Under the pieces are notes generated by a model, which was not told the DNA's origin, ran no database searches, and saw only the letters and a list, made by a program, of their open reading frames with translations. 64,000 bases of DNA from Caballeronia peredens (GTDB lineage Bacteria; Pseudomonadota; Gammaproteobacteria; Burkholderiales; Burkholderiaceae). The DNA is taken from assembly GCA_001544595.2 (NCBI GenBank), contig FCOH02000024.1, positions 1 to 64,000 on the forward strand, read 5' to 3'. A program made the translations under genes and the position numbers. Positions 1-8,851 of this stretch are shown here, piece after piece (position 1 is the stretch's first letter; every line of letters starts with the position of its first letter).

Positions 1-1
1 G

Positions 2-301
2 TTCGACTTCGCGCAGAAGCACGGCGTCGATGCGAACACGGGCGGCGTCCACGCGGCCATCGACGAAACCGGCCGCGTCATCGACGGCACGCAGCGCATC
101 TGGGCGCAGACGGAATATCTGCGCGCGCTGGCCACGCGCGGCGACGCGCTCGGCGAACAGATCGAACGCTATCGCGCGCGCTTTCTGCACGAGCGCGGCT
201 GGATCGAATGCCGCTCGGCGCACGGCGAGATCAGCCGCGCCGAAATGCCGTCGACGACGCCGTATCACCTCGCGACGTCGTACGCGGCGTTGCCGCTCTG
301 A
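2..301 (+). CDS. AGE-family epimerase/isomerase, C-terminal fragment
   Basis: The open frame enters from the left edge and ends at TGA 299-301, giving 99 residues. Visible motifs are GGVHAAIDETGRVIDGTQR, IWAQTEYLRA and, at the end, TPYHLATSYAAL. They match the last helices of the (alpha/alpha)6 barrel of the N-acylglucosamine 2-epimerase / mannose-6-phosphate isomerase-like family, which interconvert free or phosphorylated aldoses and ketoses. The start lies outside the window. It converges with the chemoreceptor gene, whose stop lies 5 bp away. The family is well supported by the WAQTE and YHLAT motifs; the substrate cannot be told. Confidence 0.8.
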   Translation, partial: FDFAQKHGVDANTGGVHAAIDETGRVIDGTQRIWAQTEYLRALATRGDALGEQIERYRARFLHERGWIECRSAHGEISRAEMPSTTPYHLATSYAALPL

Positions 302-306
302 ATCGC

Positions 307-1848
307 TCAGGCGAGCTGAAACACCGAGACCGCCGCCTTCAGTTGCCGCGTCTGTTCATGCAGCGACGACGCGGCCGCCGCGGCCTGCTCGACGAGCGCC
401 GCATTCTGCTGCGTCATCTCGTCCATTTGCGTGACGGCCTGATTGACCTGCTCGATGCCCACGCTCTGCTCCAGCGACGACGCGCTGATCTCCGCCATCA
501 TCTGCGTGACGCGCGAAATCGACGCCGACACTTCGCGCATCGCCGCGCCCGCGCGCTCGACGAGCACGGAGCCGTCGCTCACCTGCGCCACCGACTCGCC
601 GATCAGCTCCTTGATCTCCTTCGCCGACTGCGCCGAGCGCTGCGCGAGACCGCGCACTTCGCCCGCGACGACCGCGAAGCCGCGCCCTTGCTCGCCCGCG
701 CGCGCCGCCTCGACGGCCGCGTTCAGCGCGAGGATGTTGGTCTGGAACGCGATGCCGTCGATGACCGAGATGATCTCGGCGATCTTGTCCGAACTCGCCG
801 CGATGCCGCGCATCTTCTCGACGACATCGTCGACCACGCCCGAGCCGCGTGAAGTTGCGGCGAGCGCGTCGCCGGCGAGCGTGTTCGCTTCGCGCGCGTG
901 CTCGGCGTTCTGGCGCACGGTGGCGGTCAGCTCTTCCATGCTCGACGCGGTTTCTTCGAGCGACGCCGCCTGATTCTCCGTGCGCGCCGACAGATCGGCG
1001 TTGCCGCTCGCGATTTCATCCGCGCCGAAGTTGATCGAATCGGACGTCTCGCGCACCGTCTTCACCGTGCTCGCGACGCTCGACTGCATCGCTGCGAGGC
1101 CCGCGAACAGGCGGCCGATTTCGTTCGTGCCGCGATTCTCGATGCGCTCGTCCAGCCTTCCCTTGGCAATGCGCTCGAAGTGACGGCCCGCTTCCTCCAG
1201 CGGCGCGATCACGCCACGACGCAGCGCGACGTGCACGAGCGCGATGCCCGCGACGAGCGCCAGGAGAATCACGATGCCGACCGCGCGGAACCATGCGTAG
1301 CGCGTGTCGATCGACGAAAGATAGCCGCGGCCGGCCGCGTCGCCGAAATTGACGAAGTTCTGCTGCTCGGCGAGATAGCGGTCCTGAAAACCCTGCGTCG
1401 GCTGGTCGAGGAACGCCTGAATGTTGCCGGCGTCGAGATACTGGACGAGTTCGGAGAGCGCTTTCGCGTATTCGGCGTATTTCGCCTGCAGCGCGGCCGT
1501 GCGCGTCACGTTTTCATCGCCGGTCTTGTGCGCGTTCAGAAACGACGTGAACGACTTGTCCGCCGCCGCGATCTGTTCGCGCGCGTGCTGCACGATCTCC
1601 GTGGGCTCGGCGCCGCCGCGCACCATGCGCGTGCCTGCGCGCGAAAGGTTGATGCGCGCGTCCATCAGATGCTGGGTGGTCTCGTTGACCGCGTTGACTT
1701 GCTTGAGCGCGATGTCGGACAGGCTGCCGACGTCGTCGTGCGTGCGCGACAGCGACCAGAAGCCGAGTCCTTCGGTCACCAGTTGAAAGAGACAGAACAC
1801 CACGAGTACCGCGAGCAAACCCGATGAAACCTTGATCTTTCCGAACAT
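307..1848 (-). CDS. methyl-accepting chemotaxis protein (Tar-type)
   Basis: A 513-residue inner-membrane chemoreceptor. TM1 is at about residues 8-30, a four-helix TarH-like periplasmic sensor at about 31-185, TM2 at about 187-210, HAMP at about 212-264, and a cytoplasmic signalling coiled coil to the end. The conserved hairpin tip (IAFQTNILALNAAVEAARAG) is at about 366-385. It should relay periplasmic ligand binding to CheA/CheW and flagellar bias. The C-terminus (VSVFQLA) has no NWETF-type CheR tether. The ligand is unknown. No che genes lie nearby, so it is an orphan receptor. Confidence 0.95.
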   Translation of the reverse strand: MFGKIKVSSGLLAVLVVFCLFQLVTEGLGFWSLSRTHDDVGSLSDIALKQVNAVNETTQHLMDARINLSRAGTRMVRGGAEPTEIVQHAREQIAAADKSFTSFLNAHKTGDENVTRTAALQAKYAEYAKALSELVQYLDAGNIQAFLDQPTQGFQDRYLAEQQNFVNFGDAAGRGYLSSIDTRYAWFRAVGIVILLALVAGIALVHVALRRGVIAPLEEAGRHFERIAKGRLDERIENRGTNEIGRLFAGLAAMQSSVASTVKTVRETSDSINFGADEIASGNADLSARTENQAASLEETASSMEELTATVRQNAEHAREANTLAGDALAATSRGSGVVDDVVEKMRGIAASSDKIAEIISVIDGIAFQTNILALNAAVEAARAGEQGRGFAVVAGEVRGLAQRSAQSAKEIKELIGESVAQVSDGSVLVERAGAAMREVSASISRVTQMMAEISASSLEQSVGIEQVNQAVTQMDEMTQQNAALVEQAAAAASSLHEQTRQLKAAVSVFQLA

Positions 1849-2082
1849 CTCTTACCCACACTTGCCGAAAAAAAGGCCCGCCGACGCGGGGACAGTGCGG
1901 GTTTACGGCAACACGTCCGGAAAGCTTGAATCGTTTGCCGCCGCGATTCGTGCATGCGGATGCAGGAAACGCGCCGCGCGAAACGCACCATTGCACAATA
2001 TTTGCATTGCTTCCTTGCAGTGCGCGCGAACGCTACCTATTGTCTTTGCAGGACGGCACCGAACCCACCAAGGAGTGTCCGA

Positions 2083-2523
2083 ATGGCCGAAATAGTCGAT
2101 ATCGCGCGCGGTGCGCTGAATGCGCAACCGTTCAGCGCCTTGCTCGGAACCAAGCTGATGCAGGTCGATTCAGCGAGTCTCACGCTGTGTCTGACGATCA
2201 GGGACGAGCTCAGGCAACAACACGGCTTCGTGCACGGCGGGGTGGTGAGTTATCTAGTGGACAACGCGCTGACCTTCGCGGGCGCGCTGCGGCTCGGACC
2301 GAAGGTCGTCACCGGCGAATACAAGATCAACTATCTGCGCCCGGCCGTCTCCGGCACGCTGATGGCGCGGGCGCGCGTGGTGCATGCGGGCATGTCGCAG
2401 GCGACCTGCCAGTGCGACGTGTTCGTCACCGACGGCGGCGCCGAGCGGCTCGTCGCGGTCGCGCAGGGCACGATCACGCGTATCGGCGAAGGCGTCGCCA
2501 CCGAACCGGTTTTCCACGCCTGA
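2083..2523 (+). CDS. PaaI-family hotdog thioesterase
   Basis: A 146-residue hotdog-fold protein. The HGGVVSYLVDNALTFAGA stretch carries the family HGG motif and the acidic residue of the active-site helix seen in PaaI/YbgC-like acyl-CoA thioesterases. The start at 2083 is preferred over upstream ATGs because an AAGGAG lies 7 nt upstream and the family is 130-150 aa long. The upstream region (1849-2082) separates it from the divergent chemoreceptor gene and should hold both promoters. It probably hydrolyses an aromatic or medium-chain acyl-CoA; the actual substrate cannot be read from sequence. Confidence 0.85.
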   Translation: MAEIVDIARGALNAQPFSALLGTKLMQVDSASLTLCLTIRDELRQQHGFVHGGVVSYLVDNALTFAGALRLGPKVVTGEYKINYLRPAVSGTLMARARVVHAGMSQATCQCDVFVTDGGAERLVAVAQGTITRIGEGVATEPVFHA

Positions 2524-2550
2524 ACTTACTTTCCCGCAAACCGTCGTCCA

Positions 2551-2586
2551 AAACAAAGAACCTCGCCGCGGCGAGGTTCTTTGTTT
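2551..2586. terminator. bidirectional hairpin terminator
   Basis: A perfect 36-bp palindrome lies between the convergent thioesterase gene and the 3' end of the leftward sugar operon. The core is AACCTCGCCG/CGGCGAGGTT, flanked by AAACAAAG and CTTTGTTT, so each strand ends in a T-rich run after a GC-rich stem. This is a classical two-way intrinsic terminator. Confidence 0.9.
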
Positions 2587-2599
2587 ATGCGCGTGCGGA

Positions 2600-3448
2600 T
2601 TATTTCGCCGCGACGGTCTTCTGCGTCTGCTCGCCGAGACCCTGAATGCCCAGACGCATGGTCTGGCCGGCCTTCAGATACACCGCGTTCGGCTTCACGC
2701 CCATGCCGACGCCCGGCGGCGTGCCCGTCGAGATGACGTCGCCCGGTTGCAGGCTCATCACCTTCGACAGATACGCGACCAGTTGCGCGACCGTGAACAC
2801 CATCGTCTTCGTGTTGCCGTTCTGATAGCGCTTGCCGTCCACTTCGAGCCACAGATCGAGCTTTTGCGGATCGGCGATTTCGTCCTTCGTGACGAGCCAC
2901 GGGCCGATCGGGCCGAAGGTGTCGAAGCCCTTGCCCTTGTCCCATTGCGTGCCGTGCTCGAGCTGCCATTCGCGCTCCGAGACGTCGTTGATCACGCAAT
3001 AACCGGCGACGTAATCGAGCGCGTTCGCTTCGTCGACATACTTGGCTTCCTTGCCGATCACCACGCCGAGTTCGACTTCCCAGTCGGTCTTCACCGAGTT
3101 GCGCGGAATTTCGACTTCGTCGTTCGGGCCGCAGATCGCGCTCGTCCATTTGCCGAAGATGACGGGTTCGGTCGGCACCGGCAGATTCGATTCCGCCGCG
3201 TGATCCGCGTAGTTCAGGCCGATACACACGAACTTGCCGACGCGTCCGACGCACGGCCCGATGCGCGGATTGCCGTCGACGACGGGCAGCGCCGCGACAT
3301 CGGCCGCGCGCAATTTCGCCAGGCCCGCGTCGGTCAGCGTGGCGCCGGCGATGTCATCGACCACCTTCGACAGGTCGCGAATCCGGCCCTCGGCGTCCAG
3401 CAGACCCGGTTTTTCCTGACCCTTGGGGCCGTAACGAAGCAGCTTCAT
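2600..3448 (-). CDS. fumarylacetoacetate hydrolase-family protein, probable diketo-deoxy sugar acid hydrolase
   Basis: A 282-residue FAH-fold enzyme. The CIGLNYADHAAESN motif, the acidic metal ligands in WEVELGVVIG, and the GTPPGVGMG loop near 245 are all present. FAH enzymes cleave C-C bonds of beta-diketo acids using Mg or Mn. As the last gene of an operon with an SDR, a lactonase, an aldose dehydrogenase and a sugar-acid dehydratase, it most likely cleaves 2,4-diketo-3-deoxy-L-fuconate (or the rhamnonate equivalent) to pyruvate and lactate. The family is certain; the substrate is inferred from context. The SDR stop is 40 bp upstream. Confidence 0.85.
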   Translation of the reverse strand: MKLLRYGPKGQEKPGLLDAEGRIRDLSKVVDDIAGATLTDAGLAKLRAADVAALPVVDGNPRIGPCVGRVGKFVCIGLNYADHAAESNLPVPTEPVIFGKWTSAICGPNDEVEIPRNSVKTDWEVELGVVIGKEAKYVDEANALDYVAGYCVINDVSEREWQLEHGTQWDKGKGFDTFGPIGPWLVTKDEIADPQKLDLWLEVDGKRYQNGNTKTMVFTVAQLVAYLSKVMSLQPGDVISTGTPPGVGMGVKPNAVYLKAGQTMRLGIQGLGEQTQKTVAAK

Positions 3449-3488
3449 CTGGTTTGATCCTCGTGGTTCCGAAAAAATGAGCGGGCGG

Positions 3489-4232
3489 TCAGTTCGACCA
3501 GCCGCCGTCGATGATATGAATCTGGCCTGTCGTGAACGACGATTCGTCCGAGCCGAGATAGAGCGCGAGCGCCGCGATCTCCTCGGCGCGGCCGACGCGC
3601 CCCATCGGCTGGCGCGCGACGAACGCCGCCTGAATCTGCTCGACGCTCGCGCCCTGCGCCTGCGCCTGCTCCGCGATGCGCTCCTTCAGCGACGGCGACT
3701 CCACCGTGCCCGGACAGATCGCGTTGCAGCGCACGCCGCGCGTGACGAAATCGGCGGCGACCGACTTCGTGAGTCCGATCACGGCCGCCTTCGACGCACC
3801 ATACACGAAGCGGTTCGGCACACCCTTCACACTCGAAGCCGCCGACGACATGTTGATGATCGAACCGCCGCCCTTTTCCAGCATCTTCGGCAGGAAGGCG
3901 CGAATCGTACGATACATCGCCTTGGCGTTCAGGTCGAAGGCGAAATCCCAGTCTTCGTCGCTCGCTTCGAGAATCGAGCCGGCGTGCACGAAACCCGCGC
4001 AGTTGAAGAGCACGTCGATCGCGCCGATTTCCTGCGCGAGCGCATTGATCGCCTGCGTGTCGCGCACGTCGAGCTTGCGCGCTTCGAAGGGCTTGCCTTC
4101 GAGCGATTCGGTGCGAATGTCGGTGGCGATCACGCGCGCGCCCTGCGCCGCGAACAGCTCGGCCGTCGCGAGCCCGATGCCTTGTCCGGCCGCCGTGATC
4201 AGCGCCGTCTTGCCTGCCAGTCTTTGTACCAT
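3489..4232 (-). CDS. SDR-family oxidoreductase, probable 2-keto-3-deoxy-L-fuconate dehydrogenase
   Basis: A 247-residue classical short-chain dehydrogenase. The cofactor motif is AAGQGIG (about 15-21), followed by NCAG near 86, catalytic Ser in NMSSAAS near 138, and YGASK as the catalytic Tyr/Lys pair near 151-155. An Asp near 38 (ATDIR) favours NAD over NADP. Its place between the lactonase and the FAH-family hydrolase fits oxidation of C4 of 2-keto-3-deoxy-L-fuconate, giving the diketo acid that the hydrolase cleaves. The substrate is inferred from operon context. Confidence 0.85.
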   Translation of the reverse strand: MVQRLAGKTALITAAGQGIGLATAELFAAQGARVIATDIRTESLEGKPFEARKLDVRDTQAINALAQEIGAIDVLFNCAGFVHAGSILEASDEDWDFAFDLNAKAMYRTIRAFLPKMLEKGGGSIINMSSAASSVKGVPNRFVYGASKAAVIGLTKSVAADFVTRGVRCNAICPGTVESPSLKERIAEQAQAQGASVEQIQAAFVARQPMGRVGRAEEIAALALYLGSDESSFTTGQIHIIDGGWSN

Positions 4233-4284
4233 CTACTGCTCCAGTCGAAGTTATTTTTGAGACATGCCGGGTATATCAGCCGTT

Positions 4285-5133
4285 TCAGAGGCGGTAGAAC
4301 GCATGGGCGTTCGCGCCGAAAATTGAGTCTTGCTGGTCTTTTTCGAGATGCGAGGTCAGTTTTTTTGCGGTGGCGTGCCACGCAGTGTAGCTGCCGTTCA
4401 GGTTCAATACCGGCCAGTCGCTGCCCCACATCAGCCGCGCGGCTCCGAAATGTTCGATGAGATGCGCGACGTAGGGTTTCAGCGTGTCGTCGGTCCAGTT
4501 TTCTTTTGCTTCGGTCGCAAGGCCGGATAGTTTGCAATGAAGTCGTTGCGGAAGCGCCGCGAGTTGCGCGATGCCGTCGGCCCACGGCTGCCAGCCGGCG
4601 TCGCGGCCGTCGCGGATCGGCGGTTTCGCGCCATGATCGACGACGATTCTGAGCGTCGGATAGCGCGCGACGAAGTTGATCAGCGAAGGCACATGCCGCG
4701 CGAAGATCAACGCGTCGAAGGCGAGATCGTGTTCGATCAGGCGTTCGATCGCGTCCGCGCGTGGCGCGTGTTCGATCCACGTATCGTCGGGCAGGTCCTG
4801 CAACATCGGGCGCACTGCCTTGAACTTCGGCTCGCGCGCGAGTTCGTCGATGATCGCGGGCGCGTCGGGCGAATCGAGCGGCACCCAGCCGACGACGCCG
4901 GCAATCGATTCGTCGTTGCGCGCGAGATCGAGCAAGTAGCGCGTTTCCTCGACCGTCGGCGCGGCCTGAACCACGACCGTGCGAGCGATGCCCGTCGCCT
5001 GACGCAACGGCGTGAGGTCATCGGAGCCGAACACGCGATACAGCGGCTTCATCTCCGGCGTGAGCCAGCCGTAGTCACCGCGCGCGGGATCCCAGTAATG
5101 CTGATGGGCGTCGATGTTCATGCCGGATGTCAT
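4285..5133 (-). CDS. amidohydrolase-family lactonase, probable L-fuconolactonase
   Basis: A 282-residue metal-dependent hydrolase of the amidohydrolase_2 family. The N-terminal IDAHQHYWDP carries the HxH metal ligands, WGSDWPV near 250 carries the late Asp, and VVDHGAKPP is central. These are hallmarks of the fuconolactonase/PDC-hydrolase branch. The ATG at 5133 overlaps the stop of the aldo/keto reductase by 4 nt (ATGA), implying translational coupling; an alternative ATG is at 5121. It is expected to open the 1,5-lactone made by the dehydrogenase upstream. Confidence 0.85.
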   Translation of the reverse strand: MTSGMNIDAHQHYWDPARGDYGWLTPEMKPLYRVFGSDDLTPLRQATGIARTVVVQAAPTVEETRYLLDLARNDESIAGVVGWVPLDSPDAPAIIDELAREPKFKAVRPMLQDLPDDTWIEHAPRADAIERLIEHDLAFDALIFARHVPSLINFVARYPTLRIVVDHGAKPPIRDGRDAGWQPWADGIAQLAALPQRLHCKLSGLATEAKENWTDDTLKPYVAHLIEHFGAARLMWGSDWPVLNLNGSYTAWHATAKKLTSHLEKDQQDSIFGANAHAFYRL

Positions 5134-6179
5134 CGCGGCACCGGTGCATTCGCGTGAAGCAAGCCTTCGGCGCGCAGTGCGTCCCACAACGCGGACGGGA
5201 TCGGCGTCGCAAAAGAAGCTGCGTTCTCGCGCACTTCATCAGGCGTGCGCGCGCCCATCAGCACCGTGGCCACAACTTTATGCGCATAAGGAAACTGGAT
5301 GGCCGCGGCAGAAAGTGCGACGCCATGTGCGCGGCACACACGCTCCAGCTTGCCGACGCGCTCGACGATTTCCTTCGGCGCATCGCCGTAGTTGAACTTG
5401 AGATCGCCGTGCGCGCCGGCATCGAGGCCGCGCGCGAGAATGCCCGAGTTGAAGGCGCCGCCGAGCAGGATGCTCACGCCACGCTTCTCGCATTCAGGCA
5501 GGAGATCGTCGAGCGTGTTTTGTTCGAGAAGCGTGTAGCGCCCGGCAAGCAGCGCGCAGTCGATGTCGAATTCGGCCATCGCTTCCATCACGGCCGCGCC
5601 TTCGTTCACGCCGAGGCCGACCGCTTTCACGCCGCGCGATTGTTTCAACTCTTCGAGTGCGCGAAAGCCGCCGTCATCGGTCAGTTGCTTCCAGTAGTGC
5701 GCGTTCTTTTCGCCGTGCGTGACGCGGCCGATGTCGTGGATCAGCACGATATCGATATCGATCATGCCGAGCCGCATCTGGCTGTCCTCGAACGAGCGCA
5801 GGATGCCGTCGTACGTGTAGTCGTAGATCGCCTGAAACGGCAGCGGCGCGGCCCAGCCTTCGCTGCCGTCGTCGGGCGTCGTGCGCGGGACGAAGCGGCG
5901 GCCGACTTTCGTCGACAACGCATACTCGCCGCGCGGATAGCGCCGCAGCGCGTCGCCCAGCCGATGTTCGGCCTTCGTGTGGCCGTAATGCGGCGCGGTA
6001 TCGAAGAAACGGATGCCGGCCTGCCACGCGGCGTCGACGGTCGCGCGCGCCTCGTCTTCCGTGAGTTCGTGATACAGCCCGCCGAGCGGCGCGGTGCCGA
6101 GCGACAGCGCGGTGACGTCGAGCGCCGTGCGCCCGATCTTGCGCCGGCGTGAGACTGCTTCTTGCGCTTCTGCGGTCAT
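5130..6179 (-). CDS. aldo/keto reductase, probable L-fucose (aldose) 1-dehydrogenase
   Basis: A 349-residue (beta/alpha)8 aldo/keto reductase. FFDTAPHYGHTKAEHRLG contains the catalytic Asp and Tyr, with STKVGR the following Lys. The branch resembles D-threo-aldose 1-dehydrogenase/pyridoxal 4-dehydrogenase, whose members oxidise L-fucose to its lactone with NAD(P). The start at 6179 is chosen for a GGAG 7 nt upstream; an in-frame TTG lies at 6185. Codons 296-300 contain an imperfect parS palindrome (5276-5291). It overlaps the lactonase start by 4 nt. The role as first step of the pathway is inferred. Confidence 0.85.
   Translation of the reverse strand: MTAEAQEAVSRRRKIGRTALDVTALSLGTAPLGGLYHELTEDEARATVDAAWQAGIRFFDTAPHYGHTKAEHRLGDALRRYPRGEYALSTKVGRRFVPRTTPDDGSEGWAAPLPFQAIYDYTYDGILRSFEDSQMRLGMIDIDIVLIHDIGRVTHGEKNAHYWKQLTDDGGFRALEELKQSRGVKAVGLGVNEGAAVMEAMAEFDIDCALLAGRYTLLEQNTLDDLLPECEKRGVSILLGGAFNSGILARGLDAGAHGDLKFNYGDAPKEIVERVGKLERVCRAHGVALSAAAIQFPYAHKVVATVLMGARTPDEVRENAASFATPIPSALWDALRAEGLLHANAPVPR
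5276..5291. other. imperfect parS-like site inside a coding region
   Basis: CTTTATGCGCATAAGG matches 15 of 16 bases of the parS palindrome found around the origin. It lies inside the aldo/keto reductase gene, where it encodes part of FPYAHKV. About 10 kb from the origin, it is within the range where extra parS sites are usually found, but it could be a chance coding match. Confidence 0.5.
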
Positions 6180-6212
6180 CTGCAAACTCCGAATGATTTG
6201 AGATGGCGAAAC

Positions 6213-7493
6213 TCAAGCCGCCACAGTAACGCGTCCCACGCTCGCGGGCAAACACGCGGGGCCGACCGGTTCGAAGGTTTTGTAAGTCAGAATGAATTCC
6301 TGATGCCCGAGCGATTCCGACTTCGACGTCGCGCCCGCCGCCACCGCGACGGTCACGTCGAAGATTTCGCGGCCCACTTCGTCGAGCGTCGCGCGGCCTT
6401 CGAGGATGCGGCCCGCGTCCACATCCATGTCGCCGGAGAGGTTGCGATACGTCGCCGGATTCGCGCACACCTTGATGACCGGCGAAATGGCCGAGCCGAC
6501 CACCGAGCCGCGCCCGGTCGTGAAGAGGATCACGTGACAGCCGCACGCGATCAGCTCGCCGATCTCCGCGTTGTCGCTGATATTGGGAAAGCCGAAGCGC
6601 GGCTCGCCGTCCGGCACGACGTCGAGCAGATAGAGACCGCCCGTCGGCGGCACGTCGCCCGGCTTGATAATGCCGACGATCGGCGACGCCCCGCTCTTCG
6701 AATACGCGCCGAGCGATTTCTCTTCCTGCGTCGTCAGTCCGCCGTCCGCGTTGCCGACGGAGAACGAGCCGTGGCCCATCGTCGTGTAATAGCGCGCGGC
6801 CTTCTGCACGCATTCGACGATCGCATCGCCGAGTTCGGGCCGCGCCGCGCGCCGCTTCATGTGGAACTCGCAGCCGACGAGCTCGCCCGTTTCCTCGAAG
6901 ATGCACGCCGCGCCCGCGCCGATGAACGCATCGAACGCGCGGCCCACCGCCGGATTCGCCGTGATGCCGCTCGTGCCGTCGGAGCCGCCGCAGATCGTGC
7001 CGACGATCAGTTCGTCGAGCGCCATCGGCACTTTTTCCTGCGCGGCGAGCGTCGCGCGCGCGTCGCGCACCCAGTCGAGACCGTTCTGAATCGTGCTGCG
7101 CGTGCCGCCTTTTTCCTGGATCGTCAGTACGGCAGCGGGGCGGCCGCTCGCGCGCACGACATCGGCGAGATAGTGCTTGTTCATGCTCTCGCACCCGAGC
7201 GACACGAACAGCACCGCGCCGACGTTCGGATGCGTGCAGATGCGCTCCAGCATCTTTTCGGCATAGCTGTTCGGGTAGCAGCCCGGAAAGCCGATCAGAT
7301 GAACGGGCGCTTCGGCTTGTGGATCGAAGGAATCGAAATCGTCGAACGATGGACGAAATTGCGCGACGATCTCGCGTGCGACGTGATGCGCGCACTCGAC
7401 GAGATACGCCACCGCAACGATATTGCGAATGCCTTTCTTGCCATCGGCGCGCGGATAGCCTTGCAGTACGGAAGTGTTCGGCGTGCTGTTCAT
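6213..7493 (-). CDS. UxaA-family dehydratase, large (catalytic) subunit
   Basis: A 426-residue protein of the UxaA/GarD (altronate/galactarate dehydratase) C-terminal family. GYPRADGKKGIRN at the N-terminus, GFPGCYPNSYAEKMLERI near 73-90, GTICGGSDGTSGITANPAVG near 178-197, and conserved Cys residues suit an iron-dependent acid-sugar dehydratase. It lacks the SAF domain, which is encoded by the next gene upstream with a 6-bp gap, so the enzyme is split. In this operon it most likely dehydrates L-fuconate to 2-keto-3-deoxy-L-fuconate, replacing the enolase-type fuconate dehydratase of other bacteria. Substrate inferred. Confidence 0.85.
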   Translation of the reverse strand: MNSTPNTSVLQGYPRADGKKGIRNIVAVAYLVECAHHVAREIVAQFRPSFDDFDSFDPQAEAPVHLIGFPGCYPNSYAEKMLERICTHPNVGAVLFVSLGCESMNKHYLADVVRASGRPAAVLTIQEKGGTRSTIQNGLDWVRDARATLAAQEKVPMALDELIVGTICGGSDGTSGITANPAVGRAFDAFIGAGAACIFEETGELVGCEFHMKRRAARPELGDAIVECVQKAARYYTTMGHGSFSVGNADGGLTTQEEKSLGAYSKSGASPIVGIIKPGDVPPTGGLYLLDVVPDGEPRFGFPNISDNAEIGELIACGCHVILFTTGRGSVVGSAISPVIKVCANPATYRNLSGDMDVDAGRILEGRATLDEVGREIFDVTVAVAAGATSKSESLGHQEFILTYKTFEPVGPACLPASVGRVTVAA

Positions 7494-7499
7494 GAGCGT

Positions 7500-7817
7500 C
7501 TAGTGCTGCACGTACGCGTGTCCGGCGTCGTGTGTGTAAGTGGGGATGTAGTCGCTTTCGAGATTGTGCGTATGCAGATGCTCGCCACGCGCGACATCGT
7601 CGTTCACATGGCCGATGATCGCGCCGTAGCGCAGCACCTTTTCATCCTTCGACAGCGCGCGCCGGGCAATCTTGTGCGCAAGCTCGATGGTCGTCGCGAG
7701 CGTGATGCGCTCGCCCTCGATCGTCACCGTTTCGCCGGCCGGCAGACGCGCCGCGGCAATCAGGCAGTTGTCTTCCGGGCTCAACAGAATGAGGCGCGGG
7801 TCAGTGGTCTCTTGCAT
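7500..7817 (-). CDS. UxaA-family SAF-domain subunit (small subunit of split dehydratase)
   Basis: A 105-residue SAF domain matching the N-terminal part of altronate/galactarate dehydratase. Motifs are DNCLIAAARLPAGETV, LAHKIA, YGAIIGHVNDDVARGEHLHTHNLES and a terminal YVQH. The VxxGxxLHxHN-like motif supplies the substrate/metal loop of the family. The start at 7817 gives the typical 95-105 aa length; the longer open frame upstream overlaps the permease gene and is spurious. It sits 11 bp after the permease stop and 6 bp before the large-subunit start, so the two are surely co-translated as one complex. Confidence 0.85.
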   Translation of the reverse strand: MQETTDPRLILLSPEDNCLIAAARLPAGETVTIEGERITLATTIELAHKIARRALSKDEKVLRYGAIIGHVNDDVARGEHLHTHNLESDYIPTYTHDAGHAYVQH

Positions 7818-7828
7818 CTTCGAACTCG

Positions 7829-8851
7829 TTAGTTTTGCGCTTCGCCGCCCGCGAGCCGCGCCACCATCAGCGAGCCGAGGATGATCGCGCCGTAGATCGC
7901 CTGAATCCAGAACGACGGAACTTGCGCAAGTGTCAGCAGGTTTTGTACGACGCCCAGCAGCAAAACGCCTGACAGTGCGCCGAGCATCGTGCCCTTGCCG
8001 CCGTCGAGCGAGATGCCGCCGATCACCGCCGCGGCGAACACCGTAAAAATCATGCCGTTGCCCTGATTCGCGTTGATCGCGCCGACGTAGCCCGTGACGA
8101 TCAGCCCGCCAATCGACGCGAGCACGCTGCCCAGAATGAAGACGCCCCACGTGACGCGCTCGACGCGAATGCCCGCCGCGCGCGCCGCTTCCGGGTTGCC
8201 GCCGATCGCATAGAGCGCGCGGCCGAGCCGGTGATAACGCAGCATGAACGCCGCGACCGCGAAGGCCGCCGCTGCGAGCCAGACGGACACCGGCAGTCCG
8301 AGCACGAGCGTCGTGGCGAGCGTGAAGAACGACGGCGGCATGTCGAACAGCGTGCCGCCCTTGGTCGCGCCGACGAGCATGCCGCGCAGCACGATCAGCA
8401 TCGCGAGCGTGACGATGAACGCGTTCAGACGCAGCCGCACGACCAGAAAGCCGTTGACGAAGCCGATCAGCGCGCCCACGACGACGATCGCCCCGAGCCC
8501 CGCTGCCGCCGGCCATTCGAGGCCGAAGCCCGCCGACGCCGCCGGCATCACGAGCATTGCGCCGACGGCGGGCGCGATGCCGACCGTCGATTCGAGCGAC
8601 AGGTCGAACTTGCCCGTCAGCACGATCAGCGATTCGGCGAGCACGACCAGCGCGAGCGCCGCCGATGCGCCCAGAATGCTGATCAGGTTCGCCTGCGTGA
8701 GAAAGCTCGGGCTGACGAGCGCGCCGATTGCGAGCAGCAACGCGAGCGCGGGCAATAGTGCGAGATCGCGAAAGCGCGCGAGTTCGAGGCGCGGACGCTG
8801 CCGCTGCATCGGCACGCCGGCCATCGCGGGACTGGAAAAATCATGCTTCAT
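7829..8851 (-). CDS. sugar ABC transporter permease (RbsC-like)
   Basis: A 340-residue hydrophobic protein with about ten predicted membrane helices and the BPD_transp_2 signature of ribose/xylose-type permeases. Examples are LTGKFDLSLESTVGIAPAVGAM, GRALYAIGGNPEAARAAGI and VTGYVGAINANQGNGM. It forms the membrane channel of the importer encoded by the two upstream genes. It overlaps the end of the ATPase gene by 11 bp. The substrate is inferred from the downstream catabolic genes to be L-fucose or a related 6-deoxy or neutral sugar. Confidence 0.93.
   Translation of the reverse strand: MKHDFSSPAMAGVPMQRQRPRLELARFRDLALLPALALLLAIGALVSPSFLTQANLISILGASAALALVVLAESLIVLTGKFDLSLESTVGIAPAVGAMLVMPAASAGFGLEWPAAAGLGAIVVVGALIGFVNGFLVVRLRLNAFIVTLAMLIVLRGMLVGATKGGTLFDMPPSFFTLATTLVLGLPVSVWLAAAAFAVAAFMLRYHRLGRALYAIGGNPEAARAAGIRVERVTWGVFILGSVLASIGGLIVTGYVGAINANQGNGMIFTVFAAAVIGGISLDGGKGTMLGALSGVLLLGVVQNLLTLAQVPSFWIQAIYGAIILGSLMVARLAGGEAQN

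Noticed and set aside
2583..2592. GTTTATGCGC, half of a parS
   Set aside because: Only the left half matches; the right half (GTGCGG) does not. It lies at the edge of the terminator palindrome.
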